Shown here piece after piece: positions 53,330-62,601 of a stretch of DNA of 64,000 nt (the stretch's first letter is position 1; each line of letters begins with the position of its first letter). Both the position numbers and the translations under genes were made by a program. The notes below the pieces were generated by a model that was given only the letters and a program-made list of their open reading frames with translations, was not told the origin of the DNA and did not search any database. The stretch is taken from positions 62,001 to 126,000 of the forward strand of contig NZ_LMUX01000017.1 of NCBI RefSeq assembly GCF_009765705.1, written 5' to 3'. Source of the DNA: Burkholderia sp. L27(2015) (lineage in GTDB: Bacteria; Pseudomonadota; Gammaproteobacteria; Burkholderiales; Burkholderiaceae).

Positions 53330-55633
53330 TTGTTCAAACCACATCGCTTTGTTCCAAAGACGGTCGCGGTTGCGGTAGTTGCCGCATATAGCATGATGGC
53401 CCATGCTGCAGCACCCTTCGTCGTACAGGACGTACGCATCGAAGGCCTGCAACGCGTCGAAGCCGGTACGGTGTTTGCCTATCTGCCGATCAAGAAAGGC
53501 GACACCTTCACCGACGATAAGGGCTCTGAAGCGATCCGCGCGCTTTTTGCCACAGGTTTCTTCAACGATGTGAGGATTGCGACCGAAGGTAACGTCGTGA
53601 TCGTCAGGGTGCAGGAGCGCCCGGCGATTTCGGGCGTCGACTTTTCGGGCGACAAGGAATTCGACAAGGAAACCTTGACCAAGGCCATGAAAGCGGTTGG
53701 TCTGTCGCCGGGTCAATATTACGACAAGAGTCTGGTCGACAAGGCCGAGCAGGAGCTCAAGCGGCAATATCTGTCGCATGGCTTCTATGCCGCCGAAGTC
53801 ACGACCACGATCACGCCGGTCGATGCGAATCGCGTCAACGTGCTGTTTTCGGTGATCGAAGGCCCCAAGGCCAAGATCGAGCAGGTTGCCTTTATCGGCA
53901 ACAAGACCTTCAAAGCCAGCACGCTGAACGACGAGATGCAGTTGTCGACGCCGAACTGGTTTTCCTGGTACACGAAGAACGACTTGTACGCCAAGGACAA
54001 GCTGGCGGGCGACCTCGAAAATATCCGCAATTACTACCTGAATCGCGGCTATCTTGAGTTCTCCATCGAGTCGACCCAGGTCCAGGTCGCGCCCGACAAG
54101 CAAAGTATGTATCTGACGGTGACGCTGCATGAAGGCGAGCCGTACAAGATTTCCTCGATCGTGCTGGCCGGCAATCTGCTCGACAAGCAGGCGGAATTGC
54201 AGAAATTGCTCACGCTCAAAGCGGGCGATACCTTCTCGGCCGAGAAGCTGCAAGCGTCGACCAAAGCGGTGGTCGATAAACTGGGGCAATACGGTTACGC
54301 CTTTGCCTCGGTCAACGCGCAGCCACAGATCGACCAAGCGCATCACACGGTCGCACTCACGATGCAGGTCGATCCAGGCCGTCGCGTCTATGTGCGACGC
54401 ATCAACATCACGGGCAACACGCGCACGCGCGACGAAGTCATGCGCCGCGAAATGCGCCAGTTCGAGAGCTCGTGGTTCGACAGCTCGCGCCTGAAACTGT
54501 CGGAAGACCGGCTTAACCGCCTCGGGTATTTCACCGACGTGAAGGTGACTACAGCGCCTGTCGAAGGGTCGCAGGACGAGGTCGACGTCAATGTGAAGGT
54601 GACGGAAAAGCCGACCGGCGCAGTGACACTCGGTGCGGGCTTTTCGTCGACCGACAAGGTGGTGCTGTCGGCCGGGATTTCGCAGGACAACGTGTTCGGT
54701 TCGGGCACCAGCCTGTCGGTGAACGCCAATACGGCAAAGTCGTACCGTACCGTCACGGTGACGCAGGTCGACCCGTACTTTACGGTGGACGGCATCAAGC
54801 GTATTACCGACGTGTTTTATCGGACGTACCAGCCGCTGTTGTATAGCACATCGAGCAGCTTCCAGATCATCAGTGCCGGCGCGGATTTGAAGTTCGGCGT
54901 GCCGTTTTCCGAACTCGATACAGTGTTCTTCGGGATCGGTTTCGAAAACGACCGCTTCCAGCCTGACGCGGCAACCCCGCAGACCTACTTGAACTATATC
55001 CAGCAGTTCGGTACGTCGGTCAACAACGTCCCGGTCACCATAGGCTGGTCGCGAGACAGTCGAGACAGCGCACTGGTCCCGAGCCGCGGCTACTATACAC
55101 AGGCCAATGGCGAACTGGGCACGCCGCTGGGCGATACCCAATACTACAAGGTCGACTTGCAGACGCAGTATTATTATTCGTTTGCACGCGGTTTCGTGTT
55201 GGGCTTGAACGGACAGGCAGGCTATGGTCAGGGTATCGGCGGCAAGCCGTTCCCGATTTTCAAGAACTACTTCGCGGGCGGTATCGGTTCTGTGCGGGGC
55301 TACCAGCCTAGTTCGCTGGGGCCGCGCGACCCGACGACGGGTGACCCGATCGGTGGCGACAAATTGCTGGTCGGCAATATCGAGCTGACCTTCCCGTTGC
55401 CGGGAACCGGGTATGACCGCACGTTGCGGGTCTTCACCTTCCTCGACGGCGGTAACGTCTGGGGCGACACCGGCGGCAGCGTCGGCGCCAATGGACTGCG
55501 CTACGGTTATGGTGTCGGTCTGGCGTGGATTTCGCCGGTCGGGCCGCTTAAGATCAGCTTGGGCTTCCCGCTTGTGAAGCACGACGGGGACCAGTATCAG
55601 AAATTCCAGTTCCAGATCGGAACCGCGTTTTAA
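53330..55633 (+). CDS. bamA: Outer membrane protein assembly factor BamA
   Basis: BamA inserts beta-barrel proteins, such as the porin in this window, into the outer membrane. The 767-residue product has a signal peptide ending near AHAAAPFVVQDVRIEGLQRV, five POTRA domains, and a C-terminal barrel with the FAGGIGSVRGYQPSSLGPRD (VRGF-type) loop and terminal phenylalanine (FQIGTAF). The start codon is TTG at 53330, supported by CTGGGGAAGCAAG just upstream and by the MFKPHRFVPKTV N-terminus; the next in-frame ATG would cut into the signal peptide. Confidence 0.97.
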   Translation: MFKPHRFVPKTVAVAVVAAYSMMAHAAAPFVVQDVRIEGLQRVEAGTVFAYLPIKKGDTFTDDKGSEAIRALFATGFFNDVRIATEGNVVIVRVQERPAISGVDFSGDKEFDKETLTKAMKAVGLSPGQYYDKSLVDKAEQELKRQYLSHGFYAAEVTTTITPVDANRVNVLFSVIEGPKAKIEQVAFIGNKTFKASTLNDEMQLSTPNWFSWYTKNDLYAKDKLAGDLENIRNYYLNRGYLEFSIESTQVQVAPDKQSMYLTVTLHEGEPYKISSIVLAGNLLDKQAELQKLLTLKAGDTFSAEKLQASTKAVVDKLGQYGYAFASVNAQPQIDQAHHTVALTMQVDPGRRVYVRRINITGNTRTRDEVMRREMRQFESSWFDSSRLKLSEDRLNRLGYFTDVKVTTAPVEGSQDEVDVNVKVTEKPTGAVTLGAGFSSTDKVVLSAGISQDNVFGSGTSLSVNANTAKSYRTVTVTQVDPYFTVDGIKRITDVFYRTYQPLLYSTSSSFQIISAGADLKFGVPFSELDTVFFGIGFENDRFQPDAATPQTYLNYIQQFGTSVNNVPVTIGWSRDSRDSALVPSRGYYTQANGELGTPLGDTQYYKVDLQTQYYYSFARGFVLGLNGQAGYGQGIGGKPFPIFKNYFAGGIGSVRGYQPSSLGPRDPTTGDPIGGDKLLVGNIELTFPLPGTGYDRTLRVFTFLDGGNVWGDTGGSVGANGLRYGYGVGLAWISPVGPLKISLGFPLVKHDGDQYQKFQFQIGTAF

Positions 55634-55653
55634 CGGCTACGTCGAGAGTCAGG

Positions 55654-55674
55654 GGGGCTACGTGCTGTAGCCCC
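55654..55674. repeat. Stem-loop between bamA and skp
   Basis: GGGGCTAC (55654-55661) pairs with GTAGCCCC (55667-55674) around a five-base loop. No T-run follows, so it is more likely an mRNA processing or stability hairpin than a terminator. Confidence 0.6.
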
Positions 55675-55722
55675 GCATAAACAGCTCGATTCACTAGCCT
55701 CATTACGCAAGAGAGGGTGATT

Positions 55723-56262
55723 TTGCGAACTAGTATCATGAAACAACCCGTTGGGTGGTGCCTCGCAGGCCTGCTCGCTTTCAGCGCTTTCGGTGCTACC
55801 GCGGCGCAAGCGCAGGAAGCCCGCGTCGCGGCGGTCAATTCCGATCGCATCCTGCGTGAATCGTTGCCGGCCAAAGCCGCTCAAGCCAAGCTCGAGCAGG
55901 AGTTTTCGGCGCGCGACCATGATCTTCAGGATATGGCTGCGCGGTTGAAGACCATGTCCGACGCACTGGACAAAAGCGGCGCGACCTTATCGGCCAGCGA
56001 CCGTACGCAGCGACAACAGCAATTGGCGCAGCTCGATGCCGATTTCCAGCGCAAGCAGCGTCAGTTTAGGGACGATTTGAACGAACGCCGCAACGAGGAA
56101 CTCGCGGCCGTGCTGGAACGTGCCAACAAGGTCATCAAGCAAGTTGCCGAGCAAAACCACTACGACCTGATCGTACAGGAAGCAGTGTACGTCAGCCCGC
56201 GCATCGATATCACGGACCAAGTGCTGAAGGCGCTCGCGAACCCCGCTACAGCGGGCAACTGA
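55723..56262 (+). CDS. skp: Periplasmic chaperone Skp (OmpH family)
   Basis: Skp holds unfolded outer membrane proteins in the periplasm for BamA. The 179-residue product has a signal peptide ending TAAQAQ, then EARVAAVNSDRILRESLPAKAAQAKLE and a long helical coiled part, and ends with YDLIVQEAVYVSPRIDITDQVLKAL. The start is uncertain: TTG at 55723 lies six bases after GAGAGGG and was chosen, ATG at 55738 lacks a binding site, and GTG at 55717 overlaps that site. All leave the mature protein unchanged. Confidence 0.93.
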   Translation: MRTSIMKQPVGWCLAGLLAFSAFGATAAQAQEARVAAVNSDRILRESLPAKAAQAKLEQEFSARDHDLQDMAARLKTMSDALDKSGATLSASDRTQRQQQLAQLDADFQRKQRQFRDDLNERRNEELAAVLERANKVIKQVAEQNHYDLIVQEAVYVSPRIDITDQVLKALANPATAGN

Positions 56263-56277
56263 GCAGGTAACTGATAA
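56251..56277 (+). repeat. Tandem duplication of the skp 3' end
   Basis: GCGGGCAACTGA (56251-56262, with the skp stop) is followed in frame by GCAGGTAACTGA (56263-56274), then TAA. Both copies read Ala-Gly-Asn-stop. Confidence 0.7.
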
Positions 56278-56382
56278 CACGATCGACATAGCCGGGCGCT
56301 GCCGTCGCTAAAAAACACGCCGATGATCGATAGTTCAAAAGGGTGTCCGACGCAGTCGCATCGCTGAAGGAAAACTGAACGC

Positions 56383-57435
56383 ATGGCATTCACGCTCGAT
56401 GAGTTAGTCAGCCGGTTCGGGGGCACTGTGATCGGGAACCCGGATTGCCAGGTGACCGGGCTCGCGCCGCTCGATCAGGCCGCTGCACAGCAACTCTCCT
56501 TTCTCGCTAATCCGAAGTATCTCTCGCAAGTCGAAACGACAGGCGCAGCTGCGGTATTGATCGCGCCAGCCGAATTCGAAAAAATTTCGAATCGCGTCGG
56601 GCGTTCGTTTTTGATTACGCCGAACCCGTACGCCTATTTTGCGCGCGTGGCTCAGCTTTTTGTCGCGCTGGCGGAGCCGGCACCGGTGGCGGGTATTCAT
56701 CCGAGCGCGGTGATCGATCCGAGCGCGCAAGTTGCGGCCAACGCCAGTGTCGGTCCGCATGTCGTGATCGAAGCCGGTGCAGTGATAGCCGAAGGAGTGA
56801 GGCTGGCGGCGAATGTCTATATCGGGCACGGCGTTCGTCTGGGTAAGGACGTCCGGCTTTATCCGAACGTGACGATCTACCACGGCTGCGAAGTGGGTGA
56901 GCGCGTCATCATCCATTCGGGTGCGGTGATCGGTGCCGACGGCTTCGGTTTTGCGCCCGATTTCAACCGCGATGGCGGCGAGTGGGTCAAGATTCCACAG
57001 GTCGGGCGCGTGCGCATCGGGTCGGACGTCGAGATCGGTGCTAATACCACGATCGATCGCGGCGCGATGGCCGATACCGTGGTCGAGCAGGGCGTCAAGA
57101 TCGACAACCAGGTGCAGATCGCCCACAACTGCCGGATCGGCGCGTACACGGTTATCGCCGGCTGTACCGGCATTGCAGGTAGCACGACGATCGGACGGCA
57201 CTGCGTGATAGGTGGCGGAGTGGGCATTGGCGGTCACCTGACACTGGCCGACGGCATTACGGTGGCGGGTAAGTCTTCGGTGACCAAATCGCTGACTCAA
57301 CCCGGTGTTTATTCCAGCACTTTCCCAGCGATTCCCAGTGTGGACTGGAATCGCAACGCGGCACTGATGCGCAATCTGGACAAGATGCGTGATCGGCTCA
57401 AGCAGCTCGAGACTGCGCTTAATTCAAAGGCCTAG
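56383..57435 (+). CDS. lpxD: UDP-3-O-(3-hydroxyacyl)glucosamine N-acyltransferase
   Basis: LpxD adds the second acyl chain to UDP-3-O-acyl-glucosamine in lipid A synthesis. The 350-residue product has an N-terminal substrate domain ([26 protein letters not shown]), many left-handed beta-helix hexapeptide repeats, and the catalytic histidine in [10 protein letters not shown]. Its stop (AAGGCCTAGGCCTGA) is a small six-base duplication that adds a second stop. fabZ follows after 21 bases. Confidence 0.97.
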   Translation: MAFTLDELVSRFGGTVIGNPDCQVTGLAPLDQAAAQQLSFLANPKYLSQVETTGAAAVLIAPAEFEKISNRVGRSFLITPNPYAYFARVAQLFVALAEPAPVAGIHPSAVIDPSAQVAANASVGPHVVIEAGAVIAEGVRLAANVYIGHGVRLGKDVRLYPNVTIYHGCEVGERVIIHSGAVIGADGFGFAPDFNRDGGEWVKIPQVGRVRIGSDVEIGANTTIDRGAMADTVVEQGVKIDNQVQIAHNCRIGAYTVIAGCTGIAGSTTIGRHCVIGGGVGIGGHLTLADGITVAGKSSVTKSLTQPGVYSSTFPAIPSVDWNRNAALMRNLDKMRDRLKQLETALNSKA

Positions 57436-57456
57436 GCCTGAGACCCTGACAACTTT

Positions 57457-57945
57457 ATGAATACAGAAAAACTCAACTTCGACATCCACAAGATCCTGCA
57501 GCTGCTGCCGCATCGCTATCCGATCCTGTTGGTTGATCGCGTGCTCGAGCTGGTACCGCACGAAAGCATCAAGGCGCTGAAAAATGTCACGATCAACGAG
57601 CCGTATTTCGTTGGGCACTTCCCGAGCCGGCCGGTCATGCCGGGTGTGCTGATTCTCGAAGCCCTGGCTCAGACCGCAGCATTATTGACCTTTTCCGAGG
57701 CGCCGCACGACGCGGCGACGACGCTGTATTACTTCGTCGGTATCGACGGCGCGCGATTCAAGCGACCCGTGGAACCGGGCGATCAATTGATCCTGAACGT
57801 CAGTTTCGAGCGCTATATGCGCGGCATCTGGAAGTTCAGTGCCAAGGCAACGGTCGACGACGTGGTTGCTTGCGAGGCGACTTTGATGTGCACCGTCAAG
57901 CATTTCGATAAGGAAGGCGACAAAGATAGCGAGCAGCGCGTATGA
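57457..57945 (+). CDS. fabZ: 3-hydroxyacyl-ACP dehydratase FabZ
   Basis: FabZ dehydrates 3-hydroxyacyl-ACP in fatty acid elongation and competes with LpxA and LpxD for hydroxyacyl-ACP. The 162-residue hot-dog-fold product has [13 protein letters not shown], and the catalytic histidine in [20 protein letters not shown] with the Glu nearby. It overlaps lpxA by four bases, fitting balanced production of fatty acids and lipid A. Confidence 0.98.
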   Translation: MNTEKLNFDIHKILQLLPHRYPILLVDRVLELVPHESIKALKNVTINEPYFVGHFPSRPVMPGVLILEALAQTAALLTFSEAPHDAATTLYYFVGIDGARFKRPVEPGDQLILNVSFERYMRGIWKFSAKATVDDVVACEATLMCTVKHFDKEGDKDSEQRV

Positions 57946-58748
57946 ACGGCATAACGACTCAAGCGAAAATCCATCCGACCGCATTGATTGCCCCAGGCGC
58001 GGAACTCGACTCCAGCGTTGAAATCGGACCCTACGCCGTGATTGGCGAGCACGTACGGATGGGCCCGGGAACCAAGGTCGGTTCGCATTCGGTAGTGGAG
58101 GGGCATACGACGCTGGGCGAAGACAACCGCATTGGCCACTTCGCTTCCATCGGCGGCGATCCGCAGGATATGAAGTATCAGGGCGAGCCGACTCGTCTTG
58201 AAATAGGCAATCGAAATACGATCCGGGAATTCACGACGATCCACGTCGGCACTGCGCAAGACACCGGTGTGACACACATCGGCGACGACAACTGGATCAT
58301 GGCCTACGTGCATATTGCGCACGATTGCCACATCGGCAACCACACGATATTTTCCAGCAACGCGCAGATTGCCGGCCACGTGAGTGTGGGCGACTGGGCG
58401 ATCCTCGGCGGTATGTGCGGTGTTCATCAGTTTGTGCGCATTGGTGCGCACTCGATGCTAGGCGGGGCTTCCGCGCTGGTTCAGGATCTGCCGCCGTTCG
58501 TTATCGCCGCGGGCGACAAAGCCGAACCTCATGGCGTGAACGTCGAAGGTTTGCGTCGCCGCGGGTTCTCCGCCGACGCGATTGCGGTACTGCGGGCTGC
58601 GTACCGGCATCTTTACAAGTCGGGACTGTCGCTCGATGACGCCAAGGTTCAACTGCGCGCATTGGCACAGCAGGGCGGCGATGGCGACGAGCATGTGAGC
58701 GCCTTAGTCAATTTCATCGACACCGCCAAGCGCGGCATCATACGCTGA
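57942..58748 (+). CDS. lpxA: UDP-N-acetylglucosamine acyltransferase
   Basis: LpxA carries out the first step of lipid A synthesis. The 268-residue left-handed beta-helix protein begins [27 protein letters not shown] with successive hexapeptides, has the catalytic histidine region [16 protein letters not shown], and a C-terminal helical part with [20 protein letters not shown], a signature of LpxA. ATG overlaps the fabZ stop. Confidence 0.98.
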   Translation: MNGITTQAKIHPTALIAPGAELDSSVEIGPYAVIGEHVRMGPGTKVGSHSVVEGHTTLGEDNRIGHFASIGGDPQDMKYQGEPTRLEIGNRNTIREFTTIHVGTAQDTGVTHIGDDNWIMAYVHIAHDCHIGNHTIFSSNAQIAGHVSVGDWAILGGMCGVHQFVRIGAHSMLGGASALVQDLPPFVIAAGDKAEPHGVNVEGLRRRGFSADAIAVLRAAYRHLYKSGLSLDDAKVQLRALAQQGGDGDEHVSALVNFIDTAKRGIIR

Positions 58749-58782
58749 TGTCACGCATCGGTGCGACGCGGCAGTTGAGCGC

Positions 58783-60027
58783 ATGAGTTCGTCATCGACC
58801 CTGGGGTCCACGACGCCCGGCCAGACGCTGCCGTCGCTCCAGTCCGATGGCGGGCTGCCGCTACAGCCACTATTGCCATTGCGTATTGCGATGGTGGCAG
58901 GCGAGCCCTCCGGCGATCTGCTGGCCTCCTCGGTACTGCAGCGGCTGCATGCCGATCTGCCGAGCGGCACGCAGTTTTACGGGATCGGCGGTCCGCGCAT
59001 GTTGGAGGCCGGTTTCGATACCCATTTCGAAATGAGTACGCTCACGGTCAACGGTTATCTGGAGGTGCTCAAGCATATTCCCGATATCCTCAAGATACGC
59101 CGAGGCATCGCTCACCAATTGATGGTCGATCCGCCCAACGTATTCGTCGGTGTCGATGCACCCGATTTCAATTTCGCCCTGGAAGAGAAGCTGAGGCGCT
59201 CGGGGGTGCCGACCGTGCATTTCGTGAGCCCGTCGATCTGGGCTTGGCGCGGTGGGCGGATCAAGCGTATCGCGCGGGCAGTCGACCACATGCTGTGCGT
59301 GTTCCCGTTCGAAGCTGCTATCTATGAAAAAGCCGGGATCGCGGCGACGTATGTGGGCCATCCGCTGGCCGATACCATCCCCTTGCAACCCGACACGCTG
59401 GGTGCACGCGCTAAACTGGGCATGGCGCCGGGGGGACCGGTCGTGGCCGTATTGCCTGGCAGCCGACGCTCCGAAATCGAGCGCATCGGGCCGGTGTTTT
59501 TCGCGGCAATGGCCTTGATGCAGCAGCGCGAGCCCGCCGTGCAGTTCGTGGTGCCGGCGGCGACGCCCGCGCTTCATGAAGTGCTAAACACGCTGGCAGC
59601 AGCTAATCCGCAGTTGTCGCTGACGATGACGGATGGCGGCTCGCACTTGGCGATCGAGGCATCGGACGCCGTCCTGATCAAAAGCGGCACTTCCACACTG
59701 GAAGCCGCGTTGTATAAAAAACCGATGGTGATTTCTTACAAGGTGCCCTGGCTGACGGGCCAGATCATGAAGCGCCAGGGCTATTTGCCTTATGTCGGTT
59801 TGCCGAATATTCTTGCTGGACGGTTTGTCGTGCCGGAAATTCTGCAGGACTTCGCGACCCCGGAAGCGCTTGCGGATGCGGTGCTGCGCCAGCTCAACGA
59901 CGAAGCCAACCGGAGCACGCTCGAACAGGTGTTTACCGAGATGCATCACACCCTGCGCCATGGAGCAGGCGAAAGGGCGGCCGAAGTGATCGCCACGGTG
60001 GCCATGGATGGAAAGAAGCGCAAATGA
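58783..60027 (+). CDS. lpxB: Lipid A disaccharide synthase
   Basis: LpxB joins UDP-2,3-diacylglucosamine and lipid X into the lipid A disaccharide. The 414-residue GT19 product has [81 protein letters not shown], and [11 protein letters not shown]. About 35 N-terminal residues before [10 protein letters not shown] are Ser/Thr/Pro-rich and not conserved, so a later start is conceivable. rnhB overlaps by ATGA. Confidence 0.96.
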   Translation: MSSSSTLGSTTPGQTLPSLQSDGGLPLQPLLPLRIAMVAGEPSGDLLASSVLQRLHADLPSGTQFYGIGGPRMLEAGFDTHFEMSTLTVNGYLEVLKHIPDILKIRRGIAHQLMVDPPNVFVGVDAPDFNFALEEKLRRSGVPTVHFVSPSIWAWRGGRIKRIARAVDHMLCVFPFEAAIYEKAGIAATYVGHPLADTIPLQPDTLGARAKLGMAPGGPVVAVLPGSRRSEIERIGPVFFAAMALMQQREPAVQFVVPAATPALHEVLNTLAAANPQLSLTMTDGGSHLAIEASDAVLIKSGTSTLEAALYKKPMVISYKVPWLTGQIMKRQGYLPYVGLPNILAGRFVVPEILQDFATPEALADAVLRQLNDEANRSTLEQVFTEMHHTLRHGAGERAAEVIATVAMDGKKRK

Positions 60028-60878
60028 GCACGACGGTACGCACACCACGCGACGACGCTTCGCGTAAAGCAGCGGGCGCTCCCTCGGGCAAGCGCATGGC
60101 GCCCGGCTCGGGGCGCTCCAGTGCCGCGAAGCTTCAAAGCAGCTTTGACTTGAACCCATTGATCGGACCGGTTTGCGGCGTCGACGAAGCGGGGCGAGGT
60201 CCGCTGGCGGGGCCCGTGGTGGCCGCCGCTGTGATTCTCGATCCGGCACGTCCGATCATGGGTTTGGACGATTCCAAAGTGTTGTCGGCCAAGAAGCGAG
60301 AAGCGCTGTTTGTCGAAATCCGCGCCCATGCGCTCGCTTATTGCGTCGCATCGGCGAGCGTCGAGGAAATCGATACGCTGAATATTCTGCAGGCCACGAT
60401 GCTGGCAATGCAGCGGGCCGTGCAGGGGCTTGCGATCACGCCAGTGCTGGCGCAAATCGACGGCAACCGCTGTCCGACACTGTCTATCTCTTCACAAGCA
60501 ATCATTGGCGGCGACGCACTGGTGCCGGCCATCTCGGCGGCATCGATACTTGCCAAGGTCACGCGCGACCGGTGGCTGGTGGACTTACATCAGCAGCATC
60601 CGGTGTACGGTTTCGACCAGCATGCCGGATATGGCACGCAGCGCCATTTGGCAGCGCTGCATGAGCATGGTCCCTGTATTCATCATCGTCGTTCGTTTGC
60701 GCCGGTGCGCGAAGCATGGGCCAGGATGGCAACCCGGACGGGCGCGCTCGCGGAAATAGTCGTTGAAACGACGCGTGTAGACCTCACGCTCGCTGTTCCG
60801 TTGGCGTCTGCCGAGCGCGGCGCACATGTTGCGGACTCGTTGGCGACGCCGCAAGACACGCAGCCGCCTTTATTTTGA
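60024..60878 (+). CDS. rnhB: Ribonuclease HII with N- and C-terminal extensions
   Basis: RNase HII cuts RNA in RNA/DNA hybrids and removes misincorporated ribonucleotides. The catalytic core (about residues 45-235) has [18 protein letters not shown] with the first acidic residues, [24 protein letters not shown], and AKVTRDRWL. At 284 residues it is longer than the usual 200 or so because of a basic N-terminal tail of about 50 residues and a C-terminal tail of about 48. The order lpxB-rnhB is standard in proteobacteria. Confidence 0.95.
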   Translation: MSTTVRTPRDDASRKAAGAPSGKRMAPGSGRSSAAKLQSSFDLNPLIGPVCGVDEAGRGPLAGPVVAAAVILDPARPIMGLDDSKVLSAKKREALFVEIRAHALAYCVASASVEEIDTLNILQATMLAMQRAVQGLAITPVLAQIDGNRCPTLSISSQAIIGGDALVPAISAASILAKVTRDRWLVDLHQQHPVYGFDQHAGYGTQRHLAALHEHGPCIHHRRSFAPVREAWARMATRTGALAEIVVETTRVDLTLAVPLASAERGAHVADSLATPQDTQPPLF

Positions 60879-60885
60879 CCATCTG

Positions 60886-61665
60886 ATGAAGCGGCTTACT
60901 TCGCGTGACAATCCCTTTTATAAACGCCTTAAAGCGCTAACCGGTTCGGTTCAGCAACAGCGCAAAAGCGGTGTCATATTGCTTGAAGGCGTGCATTTGG
61001 CGCAGGCCTTTCTTGAGCGCGGCCTTGAACCCGATCAATGTGTGGTGAGTGAAAGCGCGTTACTGCTTGCAGAAGTGCAGGCGATCACGGCGCGGCTCGA
61101 TAGCAGCCGCGTGACCGTGCTGCCGGATGCGCTTTATCACGCGCTGTCTACGGTGGCCAATGGCGTGGGGCTGATTCTGTTGGCACCGTTGACGGCACCG
61201 GTATGGCCTGCGCCGATTACTGGCGATTGCTTGATCCTTGATGGCGTGCAGGACGCCGGTAACGTCGGCTCGATCTTGCGCAGTGCCGCGGCGGCCAATA
61301 TTCGTGCGATTTTCTGCGTTAGCGGCACGGCGTTTGCCTGGGCGCCCAAGGTCATACGCGCCGGCATGGGTGCGCACTTCATGCTCGATATCGTCGAAGG
61401 GGTGGAGGTGGCTGATATTTTGACGCAACTGGCGGTGCCGGTGGCAATCACCGATTCGCACGGTGCACGCGCCGTGTTCGATACGCCGTTGCAAGGACCG
61501 CTGGCTTGGGTGTTCGGCAATGAAGGAGCCGGAGTTTCCGCACAGTGGCGCAGCGCGGCGACGCATCGGGTCACGATTCCGCAGCCTGGTGGGATGGAAT
61601 CGCTGAACGTCGCTGCGGCGGCGGCTGTCTGCTTGTTCGAACAGGTGCGTCAGCGGCGCGTCTGA
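60886..61665 (+). CDS. TrmH/SpoU-family RNA 2'-O-methyltransferase
   Basis: The 259-residue product is a SAM-dependent RNA ribose methyltransferase with a knotted SPOUT fold. It has an N-terminal substrate-binding region (SRDNPFYKRLKALTG, LLEGVHLAQAFLERG) and the SpoU motifs LDGVQDAGNVGSILRSAAA, VFGNEGAGVSAQW, and SLNVAAAAAVCLFE. The start at 60886, seven bases after the rnhB stop, was preferred to an upstream frame inside rnhB. Target (rRNA or tRNA) is not known. Confidence 0.92.
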   Translation: MKRLTSRDNPFYKRLKALTGSVQQQRKSGVILLEGVHLAQAFLERGLEPDQCVVSESALLLAEVQAITARLDSSRVTVLPDALYHALSTVANGVGLILLAPLTAPVWPAPITGDCLILDGVQDAGNVGSILRSAAAANIRAIFCVSGTAFAWAPKVIRAGMGAHFMLDIVEGVEVADILTQLAVPVAITDSHGARAVFDTPLQGPLAWVFGNEGAGVSAQWRSAATHRVTIPQPGGMESLNVAAAAAVCLFEQVRQRRV

Positions 61666-61681
61666 CGCCGCCGCTGTTGCG

Positions 61682-62017
61682 TCAGTGAAGCACGGGCGAG
61701 CTGGCAGGTTCGTCGAGCATCGCGCTTAGAAAATTTCTCTTCAGCCACGCCCGGCAGCATTGCGCAGGCGCACCGGTGACGCTGGCCATAAACGCGATGC
61801 AATTGTCGATGTTGAATATCGGCCGACCTTCCGCGGTGTGCTGGATAAGCTGTGTGCAGGCGCGCACCTGTGCATCGAGCCGGTCTACCTGGGTGATACT
61901 TCTTCCCGCAATTCCGCATAAGTGCATGTAGAGCATGTGCGCAGATTCCAGCTTACTCAGTTGATCGATCGAGACATGCGTGTTGAGGTAGGCATCAATT
62001 TCTTCCAGGGTTCGCAT
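61682..62017 (-). CDS. Hypothetical protein, 111 residues
   Basis: I do not recognise this protein. The ATG at 62017 is preceded by TTGGAGCGAAT, and the product begins MRTLEEIDAYLNTHVSIDQL; it is helical, with several cysteines (LCGIAG, VRACTQLI, PAQCCRAWL). The open frame runs further upstream to 62149, but that part is Arg-rich and has no binding site. It converges with the RNA methyltransferase; a hairpin lies between them (61670 area). It marks the boundary between the conserved cluster and the AT-rich accessory DNA. Confidence 0.55.
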   Translation of the reverse strand: MRTLEEIDAYLNTHVSIDQLSKLESAHMLYMHLCGIAGRSITQVDRLDAQVRACTQLIQHTAEGRPIFNIDNCIAFMASVTGAPAQCCRAWLKRNFLSAMLDEPASSPVLH

Positions 62018-62410
62018 ATTCGCTCCAATGTAGGTTTCTCTGTTCGGCCCGTGCATGAGCCGGTACGCCAGCAGGTGTCGCTGATCGCCGGGCCCACCCC
62101 GGCGTCCAGTTGCTGAGCGGCAAATCGCCGATCTAGCGGGGCGGCCCATGCGACGTGAACCCGCTTGCTCGCATGACTAGCCGCTCTGGAACGGCAATCT
62201 CCCATAGCTGAACACTAAACAAGGTCGCCAGCCGCGGGAAATCACCCATCATCTTCATCTCGCGCCCGTCTAGGCCGTAGTCAGTGATCCATCCGTCAGA
62301 AAACACGGGTGGGTTGACCGAGTAGTTAGGACTATTAATAATAAAACCGGCTATTTACTCAATTCAATTCAACGGTCGTTCCCCTTGTTGGTTAAATTCG
62401 AGATGCTGTG

Positions 62411-62430
62411 CTTATGACTTTTGTCATAAG
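62411..62430. repeat. Perfect inverted repeat upstream of the HTH regulator gene
   Basis: CTTATGAC (62411-62418) and GTCATAAG (62423-62430) enclose four T. A related CATAAGAC lies at 62443-62450. It may be an operator or a terminator-like hairpin for minus-strand transcription. Confidence 0.55.
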
Positions 62431-62475
62431 AGGCGAGCTTAGCATAAGACATTCTGTTGTCAAGGAATCGTCGAA

Positions 62476-62554
62476 GTGAGGTATCTCGATAATGAAACGG
62501 TGGAACAGAGAAAGTCTTATCTCATTATCTCTTGGTCTCATTCTTAAGTGAGAT
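62476..62554. promoter_or_regulatory. Cluster of ATCTC/GAGAT half-sites upstream of the HTH gene
   Basis: GTGAG (62476), ATCTC (62483, 62519, 62527), TCTCA (62536) and TGAGAT (62549) form several dyads, for example TCTCATTCTTAAGTGAGA at 62536-62553. They lie just upstream of the promoter of the regulator gene. Self-regulation by the regulator is a plausible inference. Confidence 0.4.
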
Positions 62555-62566
62555 AGCGAGGCGTGA

Positions 62567-62594
62567 TTGCGAATTCGTGAGGGCCGGATATAAT
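62567..62594 (+). promoter_or_regulatory. Sigma-70 promoter giving a leaderless regulator mRNA
   Basis: TTGCGA (62567-62572) and TATAAT (62589-62594) are separated by 16 bases. The -10 box ends seven bases before the ATG at 62602, so transcription would start at or within a base of that codon. No Shine-Dalgarno sequence could fit. Confidence 0.65.
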
Positions 62595-62601
62595 TTAAAA
62601 A

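Larger units (their letters stand above)
62018..62566. other. Transition region from the conserved cluster to AT-rich DNA
   Basis: About 550 bases without a supported gene. The first part resembles the surrounding chromosome; from about 62330 the sequence becomes AT-rich. It includes a perfect hairpin CTTATGAC-TTTT-GTCATAAG (62411-62430) and a set of TCTC/GAGA half-sites at 62476-62554 described separately. No direct repeat or integrase that would define an insertion end was seen. Confidence 0.5.

Noticed and set aside
53153-55582. Very long open frame (809 codons) on the minus strand
   Set aside because: It is the antisense of bamA, has a biased shadow composition (Arg, His, Asp rich) and no recognisable domain; bamA on the plus strand is certain.
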